Assembly: GCA_900754605.1 (NCBI GenBank)
Contig: CAAEDK010000062.1
Span: forward strand, 1-17,774
DNA: 17,774 bases
Reading direction: 5' to 3'
Origin: an uncultured Oscillospiraceae bacterium
GTDB taxonomy: Bacteria; Bacillota_A; Clostridia; Oscillospirales; Oscillospiraceae
The position numbers were made by a program, and so were the translations under genes. Shown here one piece after another: positions 7,901-12,952 of this stretch. Under the pieces are notes generated by a model, which saw only the letters and a program-made list of their open reading frames with translations, was not told where the DNA came from and searched no databases. How positions within the stretch are numbered: position 1 is the first letter of the stretch; the number at the start of each line of letters is the position of its first letter.

Positions 7901-10900
7901 TTCCGAGGTATCCGCAATCCGTTTAATTTCATCCCGCACCGCTTGGGGCATTTCCTCATCGTATATCGTTACCGTGCGGTCGGGGTCGATGTGGGCTACT
8001 GTTTTGTAGTCCCCGTGTTCTTCCTCCAGCCGGTTCCACACCGTCAAGCCATTTCCCATGTGCCCGTAGCCCAGGTCGTAGGCTTTCGCCTGCGACGTGG
8101 TGGGGGCTACTGGCTCCTTGTGCTCTGCAAAGAGGGTAAACGTACCCTGCCGGAAGGCGGTGAGGTTTTCAAAGGCTGTTTTCCGCCACTTATACATCCG
8201 GTCGCCCTGTGGGGTGGCCTCCCAAATGGGAACCATCATCTGGTAGATTTCCTCTACGCGGGCCGGGGCGTCAAGCTGCGGTTCGATGACCTTCACCGCG
8301 TCCCAATAATCGAAGCTAAACGGATAGGGGTGCGGCTGTTCCTGGGGCACGTTCTCAAAGAACGTGCGGATATTCCGGGCAAGCTGGTGCTTCTCATACT
8401 GTGGCATGGCGGCACGGTCGTCCTCGGATAAAAACCGCCCCTGGGCGATCATGGCGCTGACGTGCTTTTCCACGGCGCTCCATTTCAGCTCCACCTTGGC
8501 GTAGGGGGCGGCGATACTGCCGTGGCTGAAGGAAACGCCTTTACTGAGCTGGTAGGTCACATCGTCGTTTTCACCGGAATAGCCGCTGTACTCGCCGTGG
8601 TAGTGCTTTAAGAAATCTTCCCGTTCCTTGCGGTCTGTGTGGTTGCGGTAAAAGGAATACACGGCCAGCCGGTAATCCGTGCTGCGTTTTCCGCCGCGCA
8701 GAAGGTTGTCGATCTCGTCTGTGGAGATATACAAACGCCGCTGGGGGTCATACCCCTCGGCGGCGGTAAAATGCAGCGGCTCCCGCTGTAAATCTGCAAG
8801 CTGGGCCTGGAGAGCAAGCGGACGGTAAAAGCGGAACCGCAGAATAGCCGGGTTTTCCTGGTAGTCGGCGGCAAAGGCTTCATATTCTGAGAGGATGGCC
8901 TGTAAGCCATCTTCCCGGCTCAAAAGCCCAGCGATTTCTTCAGACGCCTCCGGGAACCCGCCTGGTTTATCATAGACGGCCCGCAGCGAGGGGAAAAAAC
9001 GCTTATCTTCATCTGCAATGTCGCGGAACATCAGCAGCAGCCGGTCGGCCAGCGCATTGACTTCATGGCGATCCACCTGGTCAAGTTCGCTCTGGGACAT
9101 ATACCGGCCCAAATCCAGCAGTTCCCGGATACGGGCCGCCGCCTGTTCCCAGGGGATGAGGGCGGCGCTGGAACGCTGGGCGCTTTCACCCTGGGCAATG
9201 CGGATTCCCTCGGCGTTATACCAAAGGGCATACTTTTTGCCGTTCAGATAAAAACCCGCGCCGTTCTCGCCATAGTGTTCCGCCAGAAATCGGGCGTTGT
9301 CCGGCTTATCTTTTTTGAAGTAGGCACAGATGATGAGGCGGCTGTGCTTGTGGTTGGAGCCGATACACAGCGCCTCGTCGATCACCTGCTGGGGCAGAGC
9401 CGGGTGAGGAAAAACGGATGGCTGCGCTGCGCCCTCCGTCCGGGCTGGCTGCTGAAACGCCGCAAAATCAAAAAGGGACATCTGCTGGCCCTCCTGGGTG
9501 GGGAGCCTTGGGATGTCCGTCTGGATAAAGTATTCTTTTTTGTCGATGAGCCGGGCCGTCCATCCGGCCACCAAATCCCACGAAAACACCGATTCCTTTG
9601 TGCGGGAAAGGTAAGCGCCTTCCCATATGAGCAGCCCGTCCTCCTGGGGTCTATATCCCAGACGCTGCCCATCTGCGATGATCTCGGTAAACCTGTCCTG
9701 GTAAGCGGATTTCAGATATTCCGCCCGTTCCTGCTCATCCGGGTGGACGGAAAAGAAAAGCTCGATCTGCTGCTTTTTGTACTTTAGGTCGTCATCCTTG
9801 TTGGCGATGACGGCCATGATCTGCTTTTCATCCAAAAGCGCAGGGAACTGTTCGCCACCTGCGCTTTCTTCCGGTTCATCCTTTAGTTGTAGATCAGTTC
9901 CGCCAGCACCGTTTCCTCCGCCGCGTTCTGGATGTTGTTCATCATCTGCACCCATTTCATCTGGTCGCTGGCTTTCAGTTCCTCCGTCACGCCCTGGGCC
10001 TTCGCCATCTGCGCTGCGATTTCCTCCATCCGGCGCTGGGCGCTCTGCTGGATCTCCGCCAGATGGCTGGAGAGTTTCCCGCTGGTCAACAGGTTCGTGT
10101 AGGTGATCCTGCGGTGCTCCTTGAGAAACCGCCTCCGAAGCAATGCGTATTTCCCATGGGGAACCGGCTCCTCCTGGGGCGGCAGAAGGTTCGGCAGGTT
10201 GTAGTCGCCCTGTCTCGTGTATGTGATCTCGGCCATATTCAAAACTCCTTTCCGGCTGTGTGGTTTTCTGTTCAGTTACAGCATACTGGATTTGCGGCTG
10301 GGTTTCAAATGTGCGATTTTCTTTTTTCGGCTGTCTTTGCAGGGCAAGGACGGTACGCGAAATCGCAGAAAGGCACATTTGGGAAATGTCCCCGGCAGCC
10401 ACGCCCAAAGCGTTCAGCGTCTGCGGCGTGTTAAAGTCGGTTACATCCCGGAAATCCTCATCTTCAAAATATTCGGATGGGTCAAGGCCGCAGCGCACCA
10501 GCAGCATATACCCAATGCTGTTCTGCACCGCCCTGCGGTACTCTACCTCCAGATTCAGCCCGTCCAGTTCTTCCAGAAAGCTGCCTTCCGTAAGGCTTTT
10601 CAGTTCAGAAAGATAGTCGGGCATATTGTCCTCCACGGCGTTCTTTGCCGCAGAGAGCAGGGCTGCGCCCAAATCTTCCTTGTGTTCCAGTTCCCCAAAG
10701 CTGTTCTCCAGCGTTTCAACGATGTCCGGCGCGTATTCTTCCCGCACCGTCCAGATAGGGACAGGCCGGGGAAAACGGGCCTCGTGGGTATCGGAAATGT
10801 CAAAATAGTATTTCAGCCGGGGTTTGCCAGTATGCTCGCCGTCAAAAACGGCAATGCCGTTTGCGCCCCGGTTTACCCAGCGCCCAAATTGACGGTTCCA

Positions 10901-11083
10901 TCGCTCGATCTCCAGGACGGCGGTGGCGTCCGGGCGCTGGGCGTAAACTAATAGCTGTTCATCAAAAGTCAATCGGTAATTGCGGCAGGCAGAAGCCAGA
11001 AACGCCTGCCACTCTGACGGAGCCGTCACTTTGCGCTGCGTTTCCCGGTACAGCTCCGTTAGGGCTTTATACAATATCGCCAT
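1979..11083 (-). CDS. Giant polyvalent ICE protein: ArdC-like, N6-methylase-like and SNF2-type helicase
   Basis: This 3034-aa protein carries several activities in one chain. Residues 25-85 (ERWNRQFGRWVNRGANGIAVFD) resemble the ArdC N-terminal ssDNA-binding region. Residues 283-400 are a hydrophilic linker encoded over tnpV. Residues about 430-1400 hold several uncharacterised modules joined by Pro/Glu/Gln linkers. A methylase-like domain has the SAM motif EPSCGTGNF at 1548-1556 and NVPF at 1612-1615, where active N6-adenine enzymes usually have NPPY/F. The SNF2-type helicase has Walker A AHEVGAGKT at 2233-2241, DESH at 2398-2401, ATGTP at 2448-2452 and QRLGRIVRQGN at 2726-2736. A charged coiled-coil-like tail follows (about 2945-3010). 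Start 11083 has a perfect AAAGGAGGT site 7 bases upstream, so the longer in-frame reading is not used. Likely role: DNA unwinding or anti-restriction during transfer, inferred. Such giant proteins are typical of clostridial ICEs. Confidence 0.88.
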   Translation of the reverse strand: MAILYKALTELYRETQRKVTAPSEWQAFLASACRNYRLTFDEQLLVYAQRPDATAVLEIERWNRQFGRWVNRGANGIAVFDGEHTGKPRLKYYFDISDTHEARFPRPVPIWTVREEYAPDIVETLENSFGELEHKEDLGAALLSAAKNAVEDNMPDYLSELKSLTEGSFLEELDGLNLEVEYRRAVQNSIGYMLLVRCGLDPSEYFEDEDFRDVTDFNTPQTLNALGVAAGDISQMCLSAISRTVLALQRQPKKENRTFETQPQIQYAVTEQKTTQPERSFEYGRDHIHETGRLQPAEPSAAPGGAGSPWEIRIASEAVSQGAPQDHLHEPVDQRETLQPSGGDPAERPAPDGGNRSADGEGPGRDGGTESQRPDEMGADDEQHPERGGGNGAGGTDLQLKDEPEESAGGEQFPALLDEKQIMAVIANKDDDLKYKKQQIELFFSVHPDEQERAEYLKSAYQDRFTEIIADGQRLGYRPQEDGLLIWEGAYLSRTKESVFSWDLVAGWTARLIDKKEYFIQTDIPRLPTQEGQQMSLFDFAAFQQPARTEGAAQPSVFPHPALPQQVIDEALCIGSNHKHSRLIICAYFKKDKPDNARFLAEHYGENGAGFYLNGKKYALWYNAEGIRIAQGESAQRSSAALIPWEQAAARIRELLDLGRYMSQSELDQVDRHEVNALADRLLLMFRDIADEDKRFFPSLRAVYDKPGGFPEASEEIAGLLSREDGLQAILSEYEAFAADYQENPAILRFRFYRPLALQAQLADLQREPLHFTAAEGYDPQRRLYISTDEIDNLLRGGKRSTDYRLAVYSFYRNHTDRKEREDFLKHYHGEYSGYSGENDDVTYQLSKGVSFSHGSIAAPYAKVELKWSAVEKHVSAMIAQGRFLSEDDRAAMPQYEKHQLARNIRTFFENVPQEQPHPYPFSFDYWDAVKVIEPQLDAPARVEEIYQMMVPIWEATPQGDRMYKWRKTAFENLTAFRQGTFTLFAEHKEPVAPTTSQAKAYDLGYGHMGNGLTVWNRLEEEHGDYKTVAHIDPDRTVTIYDEEMPQAVRDEIKRIADTSEMTISATQDAPVFAVPPRAQEPPQKEEAPDPYPTLAAQVLRLIGEFDGSHMDYGEDDAQAVENIARQLHDPAQREELYELLRSFLDHADPEEEIAVDVALCLEQIEALPPALTPEQALREEIKTYLDEAGYAASDELIEDGISEYRSHGGKGNSQDVAGFIERELLAEEPAAEAMPSGHGDEYRLLGRLKADCDYFLGAGGRAEKHLWAGNVREQIAKMRELYAALPEKPEWLNPEDIDRYAQRMEPPYEVAVYHHFENGFDERLDYQTLAEAEQAAQQYVAGTMEGEDGFAYDGAGIYDLQENRWLRVYGDFPDERAIEQAALAAEELQTSQEQEQAQPQKEEPAMLPPKRPRRERITFTTLHPEILRDQRHDFHITDDALGHGTPSEKYAANAAAIRTLKQIEAEERLATPEEQEILSRYVGWGGLANCFEQTSPHYEELKSLLDSEEYAAARASTLTAFYTPPVVIRGIYKALSQMGFTQGNILEPSCGTGNFLGLLPADMAGSKAYGVELDSISGRIAGQLYQNASISVNGFETVQMPDSFFDVAVGNVPFGDFKVLDRRYDKHHWLIHDYFFGKTLDKVRPGGVIAFVTSKGTMDKENSAVRRYLAQRADLIGAIRLPDNTFKRNAGTEVTSDVIFLQKRDHITDLEPDWVHLDTDENGIRMNRYFVQHPEMILGDMEMESTRFGPDSACKAREGEDLSEQLANAVQFLQAEIKPYELEELDEEEDKSIPADPNVKNFSYTIADGQVYYRENSLMHPVEVSVTAENRIRGMIELRECTRRLIEYQTEGYPDEEIAAEQQKLNALYDSFIAKYGLINSRSNKLAFSEDSSYCLLCSLEVLDEQGNLKRKADMFTRRTIRPHVAVTSVDTASEALAVSISEKARVDMDYMAELSGKSPEELERELAGVIYRDIRCAENPEDILPSLADLGRYPFVTADEYLSGKVRQKLRMAKAFLEAAPAGQKETARRNVEALEAVQPQDLGAGEIGVRIGANWVPVDVYQQFMVELLTPYGQARSRIRILRSEVTGQWSITEKNFDRANVKANTTYGTKRMSAYHILEHILNQRDVRVFDYIEDENGKKKPILNKKETAIAQDRQELIKQKFAEWVWKDIDRRELLCRIYNETFNGVRPREYDGRHIRFEGMNPEITLRPHQVNAIAHILYGGNTLLAHEVGAGKTYEMVAAAMEMKRLGLCTKSLIVVPNHITEQWAAEWLQLYPSANILVATKKDFETQNRKKFCSRIATGDYDAIIIGHSQFEKIPISVERQQAILERQIEEILAGIEQARAQKAERYTVKQMERTRKSLEARLAKLNDQSRKDDTVTFEQLGVDRLFIDESHYFKNLFLATKMRNVGGIAQTEAQKSSDLFMKTQYLDELTGGRGVIFATGTPISNSMVELYTIQRYLQYRMLQEMGLVHFDDWASNFGETVTAIELSPEGTGYRAKTRFAKFYNLPELMAAFKGAADIQTADMLGLPVPKANFHTEVIKPSEIQKEMIKGLAERAEKIHAGGVDPHVDNMLRITNDGRKLALDMRLIQPLAPDDPDGKVAVCARNVFRIWEQTKEKRSAQLVFCDLSTPTTDGSFSVYDDLKKKLMDAGIPEEEIAFIHTADSEAKKKELFSKVRSGQVRVLLGSTAKMGAGTNVQDKLIALHDLDCPWRPSDLQQRLGRIVRQGNENEEVEIYRYVTEGTFDAYLYQLVENKQKFIAQIMTSKAPVRVADDVDETALSYSEIKALATGNPLIIEKCNLDMEVARLNMLKASHLNQVYALEELVYRKYPEEITRLTELIEGYGQDVALAAAHPKAQEGFCGMEVDGRHYAEKEDAGKAIIDVCTRMTGSDAVLLGQYRGFSMVLAYDGRSNEYRITLKGTLSHTVTLGADVFGNITRLDNALENLAGSLEAEQNRLEETRGQLENARAELQTPFAREAELAEKTKRLKELNILLNMDEKDKTLMDDGPDEGEEMPERKVVGLER
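9883..10236 (-). CDS. tnpV: TnpV transposon-encoded protein, nested in the helicase gene
   Basis: This 117-aa protein begins MAEITYTRQGDYNLPNLLPP and ends VLAELIYN. It matches the TnpV family (known from Tn4451-type elements) along its whole length, including the Y-T-x-x-G-D-Y start, HGKYALLRRRFLKEHR, the TNLLTSGKLSSHLAEI helix and VTEELKASDQMKWVQMMNNI. Length is normal for the family, so it is not a fragment. The ATG at 10236 has AAAGGAG with an 8-base spacer, as good as any ribosome site here; an in-frame TTG at 10242 is too close to that site. It lies entirely inside the 3034-aa helicase gene, same strand, shifted +1. TnpV function is not established. No transposon ends or transposase are seen around it. 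Independent translation is inferred from the ribosome site and intact frame. Confidence 0.8.
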   Translation of the reverse strand: MAEITYTRQGDYNLPNLLPPQEEPVPHGKYALLRRRFLKEHRRITYTNLLTSGKLSSHLAEIQQSAQRRMEEIAAQMAKAQGVTEELKASDQMKWVQMMNNIQNAAEETVLAELIYN

Positions 11084-11105
11084 CCGGCGCACCTCCTTTT
11101 TCTTG

Positions 11106-11651
11106 TTATCTTTCCAAAGCCGCAGCCCGCCGCTGCCGGGGAATGGAAAACCCGTAAACTTTGGCGATGTCATCGCCCAGCCTGCGGGTCACTCTTGTAA
11201 TATCGGCGCGGGTTGCAATGCCGCGATATAGTTTTTCTTTCAGCAGTTCAATTTGGGAAGGGCTGGCGCTGTCCTTGTAAACGCGGTAGAGGTAGTGGTT
11301 TGTGCCGTCGTGGTGGATGGCGTCGCACCACAGGTCGCCCAGGCGGTCTACATACCATGTGGAGTAGTCTGTATCTCCGTAAAGGCAGTCCCGGATGTTG
11401 CCGCTGGGGATTTCCTTATATCCCATGCGCCGCCCATTCCACAGGCCCAGGTCGCCTACAACCAAAATGGGCTGGGAAAGCTGCACATTGAGATTGGCGC
11501 GTTCATCATCCAGGTAATCCCCATTGATCTCATACATCAGGGAAATGCGCTCATCTTCGGATAAATCCGGGTAATCCGCCTCCAGATCGTCCCGCCAGTC
11601 CTCATAGTCCAGGCCGTAGTCTGTCCAGATAATGTGCCGTTCTTCCTTCAT
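11106..11651 (-). CDS. Conserved ICE protein of unknown function (181 aa)
   Basis: The N-terminus is acidic and aromatic (IIWTDYGLDYEDWRDDLEADYPDLSEDE); the middle has QLSQPILVVGDLGLWNGRRMGYKEI and DAIHHDGTNHYLYRVYKD; the C-terminus is basic (ATRADITRVTRRLGDDIAKVYGF, then RQRRAAALER). I recall very similar hypothetical proteins on Firmicutes ICEs and plasmids but no assigned function. No signal peptide or membrane segment is visible, so it is probably cytosolic. The start at 11651 overlaps the stop of the DUF7007-like gene as ATGA, and a GAGGTG site is about 9 bases upstream. The giant helicase gene begins 22 bases after its stop. The small size and acidic start would fit a DNA-mimic or anti-restriction role, but nothing specific shows that. 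Confidence 0.8.
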   Translation of the reverse strand: MKEERHIIWTDYGLDYEDWRDDLEADYPDLSEDERISLMYEINGDYLDDERANLNVQLSQPILVVGDLGLWNGRRMGYKEIPSGNIRDCLYGDTDYSTWYVDRLGDLWCDAIHHDGTNHYLYRVYKDSASPSQIELLKEKLYRGIATRADITRVTRRLGDDIAKVYGFSIPRQRRAAALER

Positions 11652-12292
11652 CTCGCCTCACCTCGGTCTTTCTTTTTGGGAAGCTGCGCTTTCTCTGCCA
11701 GCGTTTTTTCCCTTGCCTGCCAATACGCGGCGTGAAAGGTTTGCAGGCTGTCATTGATAAGAGCCTCATACGCACCGGGGGCAAAGCGTTCGTTGACAGG
11801 GGCCTGGTACATCCCTTTATCCATCAGCTCCCGCAGCGCCACCGGCTCGTCGCAGTCCTCCTCAAAACAAAGATACGCGCCTTCGGTAAATCCGCAGTTC
11901 AGTGCTTCTTTTCGGAATACCTTTTCCGCCAGTTCCCGGCGCACCATAATGCCGCCATGTCCTGGAGTGGAAACGGAATAAACGCCGGGGCAGAGCGTTT
12001 CGCACTCCTGTACGTTCCCCCATGGGGAATAAGGCGGGGCCTCCGGCGCAAGGGCGTTCTGCCGCTGTTCTTCCAGGCACTGTACTTCTTCCTGCGCCCG
12101 CGCCACCAAATCCTTTTGGGCGGAAAACAGGTCGCTGAAATAGTGGCCCCAATAATAATCCGTCCTGCCTGTGCATTTCCAGGTAACGAATTGCTGGGGC
12201 GCTGTCAAATGGACGCCCAGCACAAACTCGCTGTCGCCCACATGGCAGGAATCCGTAATGATATATCCCGCGTTCTCTCTGTAATCCATCAT
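11648..12292 (-). CDS. DUF7007-like domain protein (214 aa)
   Basis: Residues about 88-155 carry the DUF7007 pattern: SPWGNVQ at 89-95, then GVYSVSTPGHGGIMV (TPGHGG at 109-114) and YLCFEEDCDEPVAL at 140-153. The first 70 residues (YIITDSCHVGDSEFVLGVHLT, TWKCTGRTDYYWGHYF) form a separate small module I do not recognise. A short coiled-coil-like stretch (SAQKDLVARAQEEVQCLEEQRQ) joins them. DUF7007 proteins occur on mobile elements; no function is known to me. Two adjacent ATGs (12292 and 12289) are possible starts, with GGAGG 4 or 7 bases upstream respectively. The first gives a 4-base overlap with the preceding stop. The ending overlaps the next gene as ATGA, so this is the centre of a coupled block. 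Confidence 0.78.
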   Translation of the reverse strand: MMDYRENAGYIITDSCHVGDSEFVLGVHLTAPQQFVTWKCTGRTDYYWGHYFSDLFSAQKDLVARAQEEVQCLEEQRQNALAPEAPPYSPWGNVQECETLCPGVYSVSTPGHGGIMVRRELAEKVFRKEALNCGFTEGAYLCFEEDCDEPVALRELMDKGMYQAPVNERFAPGAYEALINDSLQTFHAAYWQAREKTLAEKAQLPKKKDRGEAR

Positions 12293-12528
12293 CGAACCTC
12301 CGTTTCATTCAAAATAAAGTCCTTGACTTCCTTTATGCTGGCAAAATCCCGTTCATCCCCGGTAAGGTAGCGCACCGTGTCCTGCCATTGAGACAGCGGG
12401 TAGCTGTTCTCATCCATCCTGCACAGGTCCAAAAGGGCCGCCCGCCGCAGGATAGGCGAAAGATTTAAGTCGGAGATAAAGCAGCCATGCCGGGTCGCCA
12501 GTATATCCAGCAGGTGCAGTTCACTCAT
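12289..12528 (-). CDS. Hypothetical protein (79 aa)
   Basis: This small soluble protein begins MSELHLLDILATRHGCFISD and contains LNLSPILRRAALLDLCRM and SQWQDTVRYLTGDERDFASIKEVKDFIL. I do not recognise a family. The pattern of short amphipathic helices without a membrane segment suggests a compact helical protein. It overlaps the preceding 81-aa gene by 8 bases and the following 214-aa gene by 4. It has only a weak AGGTG-like ribosome site, so it probably depends on re-initiation after the gene before it. Its frame is intact and its placement within a coupled block supports it being real. Confidence 0.65.
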   Translation of the reverse strand: MSELHLLDILATRHGCFISDLNLSPILRRAALLDLCRMDENSYPLSQWQDTVRYLTGDERDFASIKEVKDFILNETEVR

Positions 12529-12766
12529 GGCCGCACCTGCTTTCCCCGGCTTCTTTCAGCAATTCCTCCACCAGTCTGCCGCTGCGGACTTTATTCCGGT
12601 CTGCCAGCACCTTGTTCTGGACGCACAGCACCGCCCGGATGTTGGGAACGGTAATGCCGGGGATTTCCACCATCTCCTCCGGAGTGATGGTGAGAAGCTG
12701 CACCGGGGAGTAACCAGCCTGGGCAAAGATGCGGAACAGCCGCTGTTCAAATCGTTCTTTCATCAT
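12521..12766 (-). CDS. Small protein with helix-hairpin-helix-like motif (81 aa)
   Basis: The sequence runs MMKERFEQRLFRIFAQAGYSP and continues LLTITPEEMVEIPGITVPNIRAVLCVQNKVL. The segment at about residues 17-48 has the layout of a helix-hairpin-helix (two short helices around a hydrophobic-Pro-Gly turn, EIPGITVPNI), as found in non-specific DNA-binding proteins and the RNA polymerase alpha C-terminal domain. DNA binding is therefore a reasonable but unproven guess. An AAAGGAG site lies 5 bases before the ATG at 12766 and 8 before the second ATG at 12763; the latter (80 aa) is equally likely. The longer in-frame start at 12811 would run through a strong hairpin and is rejected. This gene opens the block that ends with the giant helicase. 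Confidence 0.7.
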   Translation of the reverse strand: MMKERFEQRLFRIFAQAGYSPVQLLTITPEEMVEIPGITVPNIRAVLCVQNKVLADRNKVRSGRLVEELLKEAGESRCGHE

Positions 12767-12791
12767 CAACGCTCCTTTCTTTTTGGGTATG

Positions 12792-12821
12792 TAAAAGGGG
12801 CGGCCCCGCATGGCCGCCCCT
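12792..12821 (-). terminator. GC-rich hairpin with T4 between the 29-aa and 81-aa genes
   Basis: On the minus strand AGGGGCGGCC (12821-12812) pairs perfectly with GGCCGCCCCT (12805-12796) around a 6-nt loop and runs into TTTT then ACAT. The stem is very stable, but the T-tract is short. It starts 6 bases after the stop of the 29-aa gene and ends about 13 bases before the ribosome site of the 81-aa gene, so it likely separates two expression units. Confidence 0.7.
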
Positions 12822-12827
12822 GGCTGG

Positions 12828-12917
12828 TTACTTCTTCCGGCTTCTGACTTTCAGGAAAATCAGGCCGCCGATGATGAATACCACCAGCGCAATGGCAATG
12901 ATCGCTTTCAGTTCCAT
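12828..12917 (-). CDS. 29-aa single-span membrane peptide
   Basis: The peptide begins MELKAIIAIALVVFIIGGLI and ends FLKVRSRKK: one hydrophobic helix from about residue 5 to 22 followed by a strongly basic tail, which predicts an N-out, C-in orientation by the positive-inside rule. The start at 12917 has a good GGAGG site about 9 bases upstream. It lies 35 bases after the adhesin stop and before a strong hairpin, so it is probably the last gene of the adhesin unit. I know of similar tiny membrane peptides at this position in related ICEs but of no function. A role as a small partner of the membrane or cell-wall machinery is speculation. Confidence 0.6.
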   Translation of the reverse strand: MELKAIIAIALVVFIIGGLIFLKVRSRKK

Positions 12918-12952
12918 AAAATCATTCCTCCTTACACAGATTCAAACCGCCG

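Noticed and set aside
9880..10260. An inserted transposon around tnpV
   Set aside because: I see no transposase or resolvase, terminal inverted repeats or target duplication flanking it, and the helicase frame continues uninterrupted through it.
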